DNA of 64,000 nt from Thermodesulfobacteriota bacterium (GCA_040753795.1 JBFMDX010000002.1:396504-460503); one strand, 5' to 3'; positions 35,899 through 46,227 are shown, counted from the first letter of the stretch. The notes: generated by a model from the letters alone, not told the origin. Made by a program: numbers and translations.

Positions 35899-35928
35899 AT
35901 AATGGATGAATTGGTTATATTGTGTCAA
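35899..35928 (-). promoter_or_regulatory. Sigma70-type promoter for the porin gene
   Basis: On the minus strand a perfect TTGACA (35928-35923), an 18-base spacer and CATTAT (35904-35899). It points toward the porin start 100 bases away. Confidence 0.5.
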
Positions 35929-35950
35929 GCATTATCCGTTTTATTTAAAA

Positions 35951-35989
35951 TTTGTAATTATAATTACAAAAACAAACTAATAATTACAA
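35951..35989. promoter_or_regulatory. 20-bp perfect palindrome plus phased half-site
   Basis: TTTGTAATTATAATTACAAA (35951-35970) is a perfect palindrome. A further half-site TAATTACAA lies at 35981-35989, exactly 20 bp from the same half in the palindrome, i.e. two helical turns. It is about 25 bases upstream of the porin -35, suggesting an activator site. The adjacent HTH regulator is the obvious candidate. Confidence 0.55.
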
Positions 35990-36189
35990 TAATGATGGGA
36001 TTAGACATGGGAAGATCAGCAACGACTTTACGAGAGCATCAGGCGAAAAAACCGGGTAGAATACGGTATAAGGATAACGGCGTAGCCGGGAGAAGATGAC
36101 GCCGGCTTTAGCGGGACAACGTCATAGGGGAGTATTGATGAAGCCGTAACAATCTTGTTTTGTTCGTTTTGCGATCCTTCCGGGCGGTT

Positions 36190-37098
36190 TCAAAGGGGAT
36201 AAACCATCTTTCCGGATTTGGAAAAATCATAACCGGGAATCTCGGCGGCCATGGCCTTGAATCGAGGTTCGGCCGGCAGTGACAGAAAGGCCTGAATGCT
36301 TTTGTGGAAGAACGTTTCCTTATTGATAAGGAAATCGAACCGCTCCCAGTGGGCCGGGATAAACCCCAGGCCGAGGATATCGGCCACGACTCGGATGCCC
36401 GGACCGGCATCGGCTTTACCGGACAGGACCGCCAGGCCCACGTCCATGTGGCGCTGCACTTCCCGGTCGTAGCCGGTGATGGCCTCGGGCTTGACGCCCA
36501 GTTCCCGGAGGCGGCGGTCAAACCAGAGCCGGGTGCCGGTGGCGGTCGAACGGTTGACAATAGTGATGCCCCTTCCGGCCAGATCGGCCAGGTGGGAAAT
36601 ATTCCTGGGGTTGTCTCTGGCGATGATCAGCCCCTGCTCCCGGAAACAGAAATTGACCACCGCCGGCATGCTGCTCATCTCCTGGGCGGCAAAGGAAAAA
36701 TTATACTCTTTTTCATCCTCGTCAATCAGATGGGAAGTGGCGATATGACACAACCCCTGCTTTAGCGCCCGGATCCCGCCCAGACTGCCGAGGTTGCCGA
36801 AGACGGCGGTGTATTCCGGAAACAGATTCATGAACAACCCCATGGTGCGATCCAGCAGCACGTCATTGCTGCCGGCAATGACAAACAGGGAGGGATAGGC
36901 ATCAAACAGGCCGGTTTTTGCTTCCGGATAGTTGATGGTGTTGGCCTCGATCCACTGCAACACCAGTCGCTCCGGGAAAAGCCATTTGCCGGTGACTTTG
37001 GTGGCCGGCATCTGTTTTTCGGCGACCAGCCGGTAGACCTGCTTTTCGTTGATATCCAGCAGCGAAGCGACTTCTTTGGTGGATAAAAGACGTGACAT
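36190..37098 (-). CDS. Transcriptional regulator: excisionase-type HTH plus molybdate-binding-like (PBP) domain
   Basis: A 302-residue regulator. Residues 1-60 are a MerR/excisionase-like HTH (LLSTKEVASLLDINEKQVYRLVAEKQMPATKVTGKWLF, read in two parts). The rest is a COG1910-type substrate-binding domain: VIAGSNDVLLDRTMGLF, ATSHLIDEDEKEYNF, VNRSTATGTRLWFDRRL, AVLSGKADAGPGI. This domain family resembles periplasmic molybdate/tungstate-binding proteins used in the cytoplasm as a sensor. It is transcribed toward the porin-diheme-tup genes and is a candidate oxyanion-responsive controller of them. Confidence 0.85.
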   Translation of the reverse strand: MSRLLSTKEVASLLDINEKQVYRLVAEKQMPATKVTGKWLFPERLVLQWIEANTINYPEAKTGLFDAYPSLFVIAGSNDVLLDRTMGLFMNLFPEYTAVFGNLGSLGGIRALKQGLCHIATSHLIDEDEKEYNFSFAAQEMSSMPAVVNFCFREQGLIIARDNPRNISHLADLAGRGITIVNRSTATGTRLWFDRRLRELGVKPEAITGYDREVQRHMDVGLAVLSGKADAGPGIRVVADILGLGFIPAHWERFDFLINKETFFHKSIQAFLSLPAEPRFKAMAAEIPGYDFSKSGKMVYPL

Positions 37099-37128
37099 GG
37101 TTGCGCTCTCCGGCAGTTGATTATGATT

Positions 37129-37890
37129 TTATGGCGGCGTCAGTATAGGGTTGCCCGAGGATTTGGTGGACAACCCGGAGTCGATGGCGCTTTTGACCCG
37201 CTGCATCAGGTCATCCCGGTTTTCCGGGGAATAGCCGTCCAGCGGTACGGGGTTGTGTACCACCAGTTCGATGGTACCGGGCCTGATCCGGGCGGTTCCC
37301 TTGGGCAGAACCGTGCGGCTTCCCCGCACCGTGACCGGGAGGATGGGGACGCCGGCCGCGAAAGCAATGGCGAACCCCCCTTTCTTAAAGGGCAGCAGTT
37401 TGCCGTCCGGGCTGCGGGTGCCCTCCGGGAAGAAAACCACCGAGGCGCCATTGCGGATCTTCTCACCGGCCGCCTCCAGGCTTTTGTAGGCCTTTTCGGG
37501 GTTGCCGCGGTCGATGAAAATCTGGCCCATCCGTTCGCAGCCCAGTCCGAAGATGGGGATTTTCCGCAGTTCTTTTTTAATGACCCAGCGCAGTTGCAGC
37601 GGCATGAACCCGATCAGGGCCAGAACATCATAATGGCTCTGATGGTTGCTCATGAGGATGTATGACTGCCCGGGTTGAATAGCAGCGCGGTTGAGAAGCC
37701 GTACGTTTACGCCGGAGAACAGAAGATTGAGCCGGGCCCAGAACTTGCCGATATAATGGACATGGTTGCCCGTGGGATCCAAATAGGAGCCGAGGATGGT
37801 AAGCGTGCCCAGCACCACCGTATTAATAATGATGATCAGGTATAAAACCGGGCGGTAGAGGGCATAAGCGACAGCGGCGATGCGTTTCAT
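37129..37890 (-). CDS. plsC: 1-acyl-sn-glycerol-3-phosphate acyltransferase
   Basis: PlsC makes phosphatidic acid from lysophosphatidate. The 253-residue protein has an N-terminal membrane helix (PVLYLIIIINTVVLGTL), the catalytic NHxxxxD motif in MSNHQSHYDVLAL, and the glycerol-phosphate-binding motif FFPEGTRSPDGKL. ATG 37890 has AGAGGTG upstream; the longer frame adds 16 implausible residues. It is divergent from coaBC. Confidence 0.9.
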   Translation of the reverse strand: MKRIAAVAYALYRPVLYLIIIINTVVLGTLTILGSYLDPTGNHVHYIGKFWARLNLLFSGVNVRLLNRAAIQPGQSYILMSNHQSHYDVLALIGFMPLQLRWVIKKELRKIPIFGLGCERMGQIFIDRGNPEKAYKSLEAAGEKIRNGASVVFFPEGTRSPDGKLLPFKKGGFAIAFAAGVPILPVTVRGSRTVLPKGTARIRPGTIELVVHNPVPLDGYSPENRDDLMQRVKSAIDSGLSTKSSGNPILTPP

Positions 37891-38106
37891 GGTACACCTC
37901 TGGTTGGTTTCTGTTATCGCGTTTTTTTCTTGTATCAATTTTGGCGATTATTGACAAGTCGTGGAAGACGCCAACGGGGCGGTTAACTATCCCGCGCGTC
38001 TCAGGCAACGTGTTTTGCCGCGTCTTTTTATTTTGGATAGTGCCGGGAAATGATATATGATATCAACAATCTGATAATCAGAAACAGAAAATCGCGGGGG
38101 GCCGAT

Positions 38107-39330
38107 ATGCCGAAAAAAGACAAACCGGGCAGTGCTGTTACACTGGCGGGCAAGCATATTGTTCTGGGTGTTGCCGGCGGGATTGCCGCCTACAAAAGCG
38201 CTGAACTGGTCCGTGCCCTGGTCAAGAAGGGCGCTGTCGTCCGGGTGATGATGACAGCCAACGCCTGCCGTTTTGTAGGGCCGATGACCTTTGAAGCGCT
38301 TTCGGGAAATCCCGTCTGCCGGGACCTGTGGGCCGGCGGGGAAGAAACCGCCATCCCTCACATCGAATGGGCCGGCCAGGCCGATGCGGTGGTTATCGCG
38401 CCGGCTACGGCCAACATGATCGGCAAGCTGGCCAATGGCATCGCCGACGACGCCCTGTCTACTTTCATGATGGCCGTCACTTCGCCGGTGCTGGTCTGTC
38501 CGTCCATGAACACCAACATGTATCAGAACCGGGCGGTGCAGCGGAATCTGGCGATATTGAGAAAGGACGGTTACGAGGTGCTGGAACCCGGCACCGGAGA
38601 ACTGGCCTGCGGTACCTCCGGAGCCGGCCGCATGCCCGAGCCGGATATCATCGTGGATCGCCTCTGCCGGTTGCTGACCCCCAAAGATATGGCCGGGAAA
38701 AAGGTGCTGGTGACAGCCGGACCCACCCGGGAATCCATCGACCCGGTCCGGTTTATCAGCAATCATTCCTCCGGCCGCATGGGCTATGCCCTGGCCCGGG
38801 CCGCTGAATACCGGGGGGCCGAGGTCACGCTGATCTCCGGGCCGGTCAACCTGGAGCCGCCGGTCAATGTCGCGGTCGTCCCGGTTCAGACTGCCGCGGA
38901 AATGGCCGGAGAGACCCTGGCGCGGGTGGCGGCCAGTCATATTATTGTCAAGGTGGCCGCCGTGGGTGATTACCGGGCCAGGGAAGTGGCGGCCCAGAAG
39001 ATTAAAAAGGGCGGCCGGCCGGAACTGGTGCTTCACCTTGAAGAGAACCCGGACATATTAAAGGAGATCGGCCGCAAAAAGAAAAAACAGATCCTGGTGG
39101 GCTTTGCCGCCGAAACCCAGGCCCTGGTGAAAAACGCCAGGACCAAGCTGGCCGAGAAAAACGCCGACCTGATCGTGGCCAACATCGTATCCGGCAAGGA
39201 CTCCGCCTTTGGCTCCGACACCAACGAAGTCTGTCTGCTGTTCAAGGACGGGCGGGAGGAGCGTCTGCCGCGCCAGGACAAGGAACGACTGGCCCATGTT
39301 CTGCTGGACCGGATTCTGGAATTATCCTGA
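38107..39330 (+). CDS. coaBC: Bifunctional phosphopantothenoylcysteine decarboxylase/ligase
   Basis: CoaBC performs two successive steps of coenzyme A synthesis. The N-terminal flavoprotein half has LGVAGGIAAYKSAELVRAL, the catalytic His region IPHIEWAG, PSMNTNMY and the Cys-containing ACGTSGAGRMPEP. The C-terminal ligase half has VLVTAGPTRESIDPVRFISNHSSGRMG and KAAVGDYR-like VKVAAVGDYRAREV. The ATG at 38107 follows GGGGGG and gives a normal length of 407; an upstream in-frame ATG at 38050 is less likely. Confidence 0.95.
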   Translation: MPKKDKPGSAVTLAGKHIVLGVAGGIAAYKSAELVRALVKKGAVVRVMMTANACRFVGPMTFEALSGNPVCRDLWAGGEETAIPHIEWAGQADAVVIAPATANMIGKLANGIADDALSTFMMAVTSPVLVCPSMNTNMYQNRAVQRNLAILRKDGYEVLEPGTGELACGTSGAGRMPEPDIIVDRLCRLLTPKDMAGKKVLVTAGPTRESIDPVRFISNHSSGRMGYALARAAEYRGAEVTLISGPVNLEPPVNVAVVPVQTAAEMAGETLARVAASHIIVKVAAVGDYRAREVAAQKIKKGGRPELVLHLEENPDILKEIGRKKKKQILVGFAAETQALVKNARTKLAEKNADLIVANIVSGKDSAFGSDTNEVCLLFKDGREERLPRQDKERLAHVLLDRILELS

Positions 39331-39392
39331 CATGACGTTCTGAACTGTTACCGCCGCCGGCCGGCCTGACCTTTTTTCTAAAAAGCATTTTT

Positions 39393-40190
39393 ATGGATAT
39401 CATCATCGCGCTGGTTCTCGGCCTGGTTGAAGGGCTGACGGAGTTTCTGCCGGTCTCTTCGACCGGGCACCTCATTCTGGCCGGTCATTTCTTCGGGTTT
39501 ACCGGCCCCAAGGCCGCCACCTTTGAAATCGTTATTCAACTGGGAGCGATTCTTTCGGTTGTCGTCCTTTATCGGCAACGGTTTGCCGGGCTGATCCCGG
39601 CGCGGTCCGGACCCCGTCCCCCGTTTTCCGGGTGGCGGGGTCTGTGGCTCCTGTTTCTGACCAGTCTGCCCCCGGCCCTGCTCGGCCTGCTGATTCACGA
39701 TGTCATCAAAGAACGGCTCTTCAACCCCATGACCGTGGCCTGGGCCCTGGCCGTGGGCGGCCTGGCCATGATCCTGGCGGAGGGCCGGAAATCAGCGGCC
39801 CGAATCACGGAGATGGATCGGATCACGCCGAAAATGGCCCTCGGCATCGGCCTGTTCCAGTGCCTGTCCCTGTGGCCCGGGTTTTCCCGTTCGGCCGCCA
39901 CCATCATGGGGGGAATGATCCTGGGAACCGACCGCAAAGTCGCGGCCGAATATTCCTTTGTGGCGGCGGTACCCATCATGATCGCGGCTACGGGCTATGA
40001 CTTTTACAAATGCCTGGACCTGCTGGACACGGCCGATCTGCCGTTTTTTGCCGCGGGGTTCGGGGTATCCTTTGTCTCCGCGCTTCTGGCCGTCGAAATC
40101 TTTATCCGTCTGGTCGGCCGGATGAGCCTGCGTCCCTTTGCTTACTACCGCCTGGTTCTCGCGCCCCTGGTGCTTCTGTTCTGGGCATAA
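39393..40190 (+). CDS. uppP: Undecaprenyl-diphosphatase
   Basis: UppP (BacA) dephosphorylates undecaprenyl diphosphate to recycle the cell-wall lipid carrier. The 265-residue membrane protein has the active-site motifs VEGLTEFLPVSSTGHLIL and LWPGFSRSAATIMGGMILG, with about eight membrane helices. It follows coaBC by ~60 bases. Confidence 0.96.
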   Translation: MDIIIALVLGLVEGLTEFLPVSSTGHLILAGHFFGFTGPKAATFEIVIQLGAILSVVVLYRQRFAGLIPARSGPRPPFSGWRGLWLLFLTSLPPALLGLLIHDVIKERLFNPMTVAWALAVGGLAMILAEGRKSAARITEMDRITPKMALGIGLFQCLSLWPGFSRSAATIMGGMILGTDRKVAAEYSFVAAVPIMIAATGYDFYKCLDLLDTADLPFFAAGFGVSFVSALLAVEIFIRLVGRMSLRPFAYYRLVLAPLVLLFWA

Positions 40191-40244
40191 TAATTCGGCG
40201 GCTTCTGTCTATAAAAAGCGCCAGCGATGAGATTGGATCTGTCG

Positions 40245-40727
40245 ATGACGGATAAGGAAAAAAGGTGCCAGGAAGAAAAACTGAAAAAATTAATCGCGGA
40301 CTTGCGCAATCGTTTGCGAAAGGGCTCTTTTCCCCTGAACCATATTTTCAACATGTTGCCCGGAAACAGAGCTATCTTGAAAAAGATCCGGGCACTGGAA
40401 TCCGCGACCCTTTCCGATAAGGCGCCGAAAGAAAAAACCCTGTCGGCCTTGTGGCAGATTTACGGCATGGCTCCCCCGGCCATCTACTACCTGGCTCCGG
40501 ATGACTACGGGCTTGACCTGTTGAAAAAATGGATAGAAATCCTGTACGGCAGAAAGACCCTGGATGAACTTGATTTAGACCGGCGGATAGAACAGATCGC
40601 CGAAGGATACGCAAGGGCACATCGCAACAATGAGGGAATCCGTTTTGTTTTCGGGCCGCCGGTAGAGACCCTGATTAATCAGCTTTCAACGGAACTTCCG
40701 CCGTATGAGGAGGATGGGGCCGGGTAA
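40245..40727 (+). CDS. Hypothetical protein
   Basis: I do not recognise this ~160-residue soluble protein. The first 30 residues are highly charged (KEKRCQEEKLKKLIADLRNRLR), and the rest appears helical with a Trp/Tyr-rich centre (LWQIYGMAPPAIYYLAPDDYGLDLLKKWIEILYG). No signal peptide or membrane segment is visible. ATG 40245 was preferred over ATG 40227, but neither has a clear ribosome site. Codon pattern is like its neighbours and it sits 54 bases after uppP, convergent with the deaminase gene. Confidence 0.6.
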   Translation: MTDKEKRCQEEKLKKLIADLRNRLRKGSFPLNHIFNMLPGNRAILKKIRALESATLSDKAPKEKTLSALWQIYGMAPPAIYYLAPDDYGLDLLKKWIEILYGRKTLDELDLDRRIEQIAEGYARAHRNNEGIRFVFGPPVETLINQLSTELPPYEEDGAG

Positions 40728-40733
40728 ACCGGG

Positions 40734-41204
40734 TTAATACCGGGCCCGGTCGGGCATACCGGCGAACTCGGCCATCAAAGCCTGTATTTCCTCAACCGGC
40801 ATGGCAAGGCAGGGGACCTTCCGCTGATCCGGCGGCAGGCTGAACTCCCGGTAAAAGGCGGCGTCATCAAAACCGATGGCCGCGGCCTCGGTAATGGAGA
40901 ACCCGTAATAGACCCGGTCGATGCGGGCCCAGTAGACCGCTCCCAGGCACATGGGGCAGGGTTGGCCGGTGGTATAAAGTTGGCATCCTTCCAGGCAATA
41001 GGTGCCAAGGCGCCGGGCCGCGTCGCGGATGGCCACGATTTCCCCGTGGGCCGTGGGGTCGCCGTCGGCAATCACGCGGTTCCAGCCTTCGCCCACGACG
41101 CGGCCGTCGCGCACCACCACCGCGCCAAAGGGCCCGCCCGCTCCGGCGGTCATTCCGTTCCGGGCCAGTTCAATGGCCCGCCGCATGAAGCCGTTGCCGT
41201 CCAT
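40734..41204 (-). CDS. Nucleoside/guanine deaminase (CDA fold, GuaD-like)
   Basis: A 156-residue zinc deaminase. Zinc ligands and catalytic Glu are in TAHGEIVAIRDA (HGE in place of the more usual HAE) and TTGQPCPMCLGAVYWARI. The GFDDAAFYREF segment and length resemble Bacillus GuaD guanine deaminase more than the tRNA adenosine deaminase TadA, so deamination of guanine to xanthine is the better guess. It is the last gene of a minus-strand larE-glnS-deaminase run, 15 bases after glnS. Confidence 0.82.
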   Translation of the reverse strand: MDGNGFMRRAIELARNGMTAGAGGPFGAVVVRDGRVVGEGWNRVIADGDPTAHGEIVAIRDAARRLGTYCLEGCQLYTTGQPCPMCLGAVYWARIDRVYYGFSITEAAAIGFDDAAFYREFSLPPDQRKVPCLAMPVEEIQALMAEFAGMPDRARY

Positions 41205-41219
41205 GAATTCAGTCGTCCT

Positions 41220-42920
<1,701 letters not shown>

Positions 42921-42932
42921 TTTTCACTCCCG

Positions 42933-43733
42933 TCAAACAAGGTCCATGCCGCCGCTTATATAGCCGTAAAGGTCCGCGGTCACATGGGTGAAACCGATTT
43001 TTTTAAACTCGGTGGTTATGACTTGGCGAAACGCCCTGTCGGACAGGGCCGCTATTTTTTCCTCCGGCACTTCGATTCTGGCCATGCCGGCATGGACTCT
43101 GACCCGGCAGGGTGAAAACCCGAGCCCGATGAGGCAATCCTCGGCCTGTTCGATCATGATCAGCCGCTCCGGTGTCAGCCGGGTGCCGTAGGGAACCCGC
43201 GTGGCCAGACAGGGTTCTGCCGGCCTGTCCCAGTTGTCAAGCCCCGCCTCTTTAGCCAGTTCCCGGATGTCCTGCTTGGTCAGCCCGGCGTCCGCCAGGG
43301 GGGAGACTACGCCCATTTCCCGGCCGGCCGCCAGCCCCGGCCGGAATTCGTTAAGGTCATCGACGCAGACGCCGTCGGCCAGGCTGAAAAGATTCAACTC
43401 GGCGGCGGCTGCCGCGATTTCGGCCCACATGATTTTTTTGCATTGATAGCAGCGGTCTCTGGTGTTTTCGGCAAAGGCGTCCCGGTTTAGCCGGTCGGTG
43501 GGCACTTCCCGGTGAACAACGCCGATACTTTCCGCCAGACGGGCGGCTTCCCTCGCGCCGCGCCGGGGGTGGGGCAGACCAACGGATGTTAAGGCCGCGA
43601 CCCGGTCACCCAGGATGGCATGGGCCGCTGCCAGCAGAAAGGCGCTGTCCACGCCGCCGGAAAAAGCCACGGCCAGGCGATCGTAAGCACTCAGGATGTC
43701 TGTAAGTTTGGCTTTTTTCTCTCTGGTTCTCAT
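42933..43733 (-). CDS. larE: ATP-dependent sulfur transferase, LarE family
   Basis: LarE installs sulfur into the nickel-pincer nucleotide cofactor. The 266-residue protein has the PP-loop SGGVDSAFLLAAA, a CYQCKK cysteine pair and the conserved Cys in AEPCLATRVPYGTRLT. Having three cysteines resembles the Fe-S-type LarE rather than the sacrificial single-cysteine form. No larA, larB or larC lies in the window, so the role could be elsewhere. Start ATG 43733 has no strong ribosome site; longer versions are possible. Confidence 0.85.
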   Translation of the reverse strand: MRTREKKAKLTDILSAYDRLAVAFSGGVDSAFLLAAAHAILGDRVAALTSVGLPHPRRGAREAARLAESIGVVHREVPTDRLNRDAFAENTRDRCYQCKKIMWAEIAAAAAELNLFSLADGVCVDDLNEFRPGLAAGREMGVVSPLADAGLTKQDIRELAKEAGLDNWDRPAEPCLATRVPYGTRLTPERLIMIEQAEDCLIGLGFSPCRVRVHAGMARIEVPEEKIAALSDRAFRQVITTEFKKIGFTHVTADLYGYISGGMDLV

Positions 43734-43788
43734 TTTTCGGGTATCGCGCCGCCTGATGCCGTCATTTTTTAATGCTGTCAAGAGGAAA

Positions 43789-43816
43789 TTGCTTTACTTA
43801 AAAACCGGTTTATAAT
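43789..43816 (+). promoter_or_regulatory. Sigma70-type promoter for the Ala/Pro/Lys-rich protein gene
   Basis: TTGCTT (43789-43794), a 16-base spacer and a perfect TATAAT (43811-43816), about 62 bases before the ATG at 43879. Confidence 0.5.
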
Positions 43817-43878
43817 AGGTTTAAAATTTGGATATGCTACAGGAAAAATAGATTATTTTCAAAGGAGTTTAAGCGGGT

Positions 43879-45363
43879 ATGGGTAAAAAAAGTCTGTTCC
43901 AGCCGACCGGTGGATCGGGGAAAGCGAAAAAAGAGGTCGGGGCCAAGAAAGCGGCCGGCAAGAAAAAAGCGGCCGCGGCCAAGAAAGCAGTCGAAGCGAA
44001 AAAAGCGCCGGCGCCGAAAAAGGCCGCTGGCAAAAAGACCGCCATTAAAGCGGCCCCGGCGTTACCGCCTGAAACTGTCGTCAGCCCGGCTGAAGAGAGC
44101 CGTCTGCCTGCGCCGGAGCCGGAAAAAGAGATGACCCCCCAGGCGCCGGAAACGACCCCTTCGGCTGTCGAGCCGTCACCGCAAAAGGATATTGTTGACG
44201 AGACCCCGGCGGTGCCGGCAGTTGTGCAGGAGTCTGCGGGGGATATTGTCGCCGAGGCGCCGGCGCCGGTTACGGAAGCCGAATCCGGCCTCACCGAAGC
44301 CAATCCGCCGGTTACGGAAACCAGCGTGAGTGAAGAAGCGACTGCGGCCGAGCCGGTTCCCGAAACCGCTGTTGCCCCGGCCGAAGACGCCGGCCCTCCT
44401 GAAACGGAACCGGATATGACCGCTCCGGTGCAAGCGGCGGTGGAAACGGTCGCTGATCCGGAACCGTTAAAGGAGACAACGGCCGAGGCGTCGGCTGAGG
44501 CGGTGCCCGTCGCTACGGCGGAGCCTGTCGTGGCCGAAGCCGGCCCTGCGGAGACGGAAGTCGGTGCCAGCGCGGACGCAGGCGGGGCGGAACCGGAATC
44601 CACGCCGGTGTCCGTATCAGCCCCCGCCCCGGAAAAAGAAACCCTTGTCGCAGCCGCTCCAGCGGCTGTTGATCCTGAGCCGGAAAAAGAAACGGTTGCC
44701 CCCGTGCGGGAACCCGAAGCGATTGAAATACCGGAAAGCGACAGGCGTTGTTTTGAAACGGCCGTACCGGCCCTGGAACCTGACGTGGCGCCTTTTGAAA
44801 ACGATCCGTTGATCGGCGGGAAATCGATTGTTTCAGCCATTGCCGGCCTTTGTGTTCTGATTATGATTCTCTTTATTTCCAGCGCCTCCAATTCCGGCAG
44901 ATATTACATTAAAGAAAGCAAGGGCGCCGTTAAAGTCTGGAAAGGGACTTTTTCCCCGGCCGGGAAGGAACGCATCATGATCCTGCCTGGGGCGCACTGG
45001 ACCGGTCCTTTACGGGCCAGCTACTCCCAGGAGGAAGTGTTTTCTTTCGCGGCCCGGTATTATCTGGAAAAAGCCCTGTCCCTGACGGAAGATCCCGCCT
45101 CGAAAGATTTTGATCGAATGACATACTATCTCGGCCGGGCCGGGGAAATGGTGGCTGACGGCGAATCCCGCGAAGCCGCGGCCGTCATCAGTCAGGCAAA
45201 GGAGCGTATCGCCGAGGTCCAGACCCTGCAATCCAGCGGAGAACGAACGGCTGCCGCTCTGGCCCGGGAAAAGCTCAACGCCGTCGGACAGGCCTTGACG
45301 GCTCTGGTTACCGGCTTGACTGAAAATGGCGGAGAGCCGGTCGGGGGTGGCGCCGGCCATTAG
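43879..45363 (+). CDS. Membrane protein with histone-H1-like and Pro/Glu-rich cytoplasmic tail
   Basis: A 494-residue protein in three parts. Residues 1-60 are Lys/Ala repeats (GAKKAAGKKK, APAPKKAAGKK). Residues ~60-310 are acidic, Pro/Ala/Glu/Thr/Val-rich and surely unstructured. A single membrane helix (SIVSAIAGLCVLIMILFISS) is followed by ~170 ordered residues, with GAHWTGPLRASYSQEEVFSFAARYYLEKA and helices likely outside the membrane. I do not know this architecture. The mglA-like GTPase gene follows by 110 bases. The low-complexity tail may bind DNA or a polymer surface. Confidence 0.7.
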   Translation: MGKKSLFQPTGGSGKAKKEVGAKKAAGKKKAAAAKKAVEAKKAPAPKKAAGKKTAIKAAPALPPETVVSPAEESRLPAPEPEKEMTPQAPETTPSAVEPSPQKDIVDETPAVPAVVQESAGDIVAEAPAPVTEAESGLTEANPPVTETSVSEEATAAEPVPETAVAPAEDAGPPETEPDMTAPVQAAVETVADPEPLKETTAEASAEAVPVATAEPVVAEAGPAETEVGASADAGGAEPESTPVSVSAPAPEKETLVAAAPAAVDPEPEKETVAPVREPEAIEIPESDRRCFETAVPALEPDVAPFENDPLIGGKSIVSAIAGLCVLIMILFISSASNSGRYYIKESKGAVKVWKGTFSPAGKERIMILPGAHWTGPLRASYSQEEVFSFAARYYLEKALSLTEDPASKDFDRMTYYLGRAGEMVADGESREAAAVISQAKERIAEVQTLQSSGERTAAALAREKLNAVGQALTALVTGLTENGGEPVGGGAGH

Positions 45364-45473
45364 GGAAATCGCGGGAACTGAATCCACAGGACCGGGACGG
45401 TCTATTTGTTATTATGGAACAATAGCGGTTCGTTCCCTGGTTACGGCGGTTTGCGAATGAAAAGAGGGGGGGC

Positions 45474-46082
45474 ATGGCAAATTATAATCTTCAGACCAAA
45501 GAGATCGAATGCAAGATCGTTTACTACGGTCCCGGCCGCGGGGGCAAAACCACCAACCTGGAGCAGATATACAAGACACAGAAAAAGCATGTTACCGGTG
45601 AGATGACCTCCATCGATACTGAAGGAGACCGGACCCTGTTTTTTGATTTTCTCCCCATGGACCTGGGCCAGATAAAGGGCTGCAATGTCCGGGTGCAGCT
45701 GTTCACCGTGCCCGGCCAGGTGAAATACCACAAGACCCGGAAGATCGTTCTAAAAGGGGTGGACGGCATCGTGTTCGTGGCCGATTCCATGGAGATCCGG
45801 CGGGCCAAGAACATGGAGTCCCTTAAGGACCTCCAGGGTAATCTGAAGGATTATGGCTTGAGTATCTTCAAAATCCCCCTGGTGCTGCAGTTCAATAAGC
45901 GTGACCTTGAGGCCGAGGGGATTCCGATCATGTCGGTGGAGCAGATGGAGAAGGACTTGAACCGCCAGTTGAAGGCCCCGACCTTCACCGCCAGCGCCTT
46001 CAAGGGGATCGGCGTGACCAAGTCATTGCAGCAGTGCCTGGCGATGACGCTGGCTGCCCTCAAGCGCGCCAGCCAATGGTAA
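45474..46082 (+). CDS. MglA-like Ras-family GTPase
   Basis: A 202-residue small GTPase of the MglA family, which sets cell polarity and motility in Myxococcus. The P-loop is YYGPGRGGKTTNL, the switch region GDRTLFFDFLPMDL, the G3-like position VQLFTVPGQV, and the NKRD specificity motif LQFNKRDLE. MglA has Thr rather than Asp in TVPGQ, as here. No mglB-type roadblock gene is adjacent. GAGGGGGGGC precedes the start. Confidence 0.9.
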   Translation: MANYNLQTKEIECKIVYYGPGRGGKTTNLEQIYKTQKKHVTGEMTSIDTEGDRTLFFDFLPMDLGQIKGCNVRVQLFTVPGQVKYHKTRKIVLKGVDGIVFVADSMEIRRAKNMESLKDLQGNLKDYGLSIFKIPLVLQFNKRDLEAEGIPIMSVEQMEKDLNRQLKAPTFTASAFKGIGVTKSLQQCLAMTLAALKRASQW

Positions 46083-46203
46083 ACCGATTCCAAATCAAAG
46101 CGCTCTCTTTGTTGGCTGCGTCGTCGGCTCCTCGACGTATTACAATACGCCTGCGTCGCCTCCTCCTGGCCGCCTTGAGATCATCTTTGATTTGAATCCG
46201 GTT
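46082..46203. repeat. Large imperfect palindromic element after mglA
   Basis: The outer arms (46083-46100 and 46185-46203, sharing CAAATCAAAG/CTTTGATTTG) face each other. The interior is G/C-rich, and CGTATTACAATACG forms the central hairpin. Both strands can fold into a long hairpin, so it can serve as a shared terminator between the convergent mglA and sigma54-activator genes. It has the look of a REP/MITE-type dispersed element. Confidence 0.6.
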
Positions 46204-46227
46204 CTGGGAAAAACAATTGGTGATCAT

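Larger units (their letters stand above)
35800..36189. other. Intergenic region upstream of the porin
   Basis: 390 bases without a credible gene. The middle (35920-36000) is strongly AT-rich and holds a promoter and a perfect palindrome, listed separately. A 70-codon open frame on the plus strand has no ribosome site and looks accidental. Confidence 0.5.

Noticed and set aside
35887..36099. 70-codon plus-strand open frame upstream of the porin
   Set aside because: It crosses the palindrome and promoter and lacks a ribosome site.
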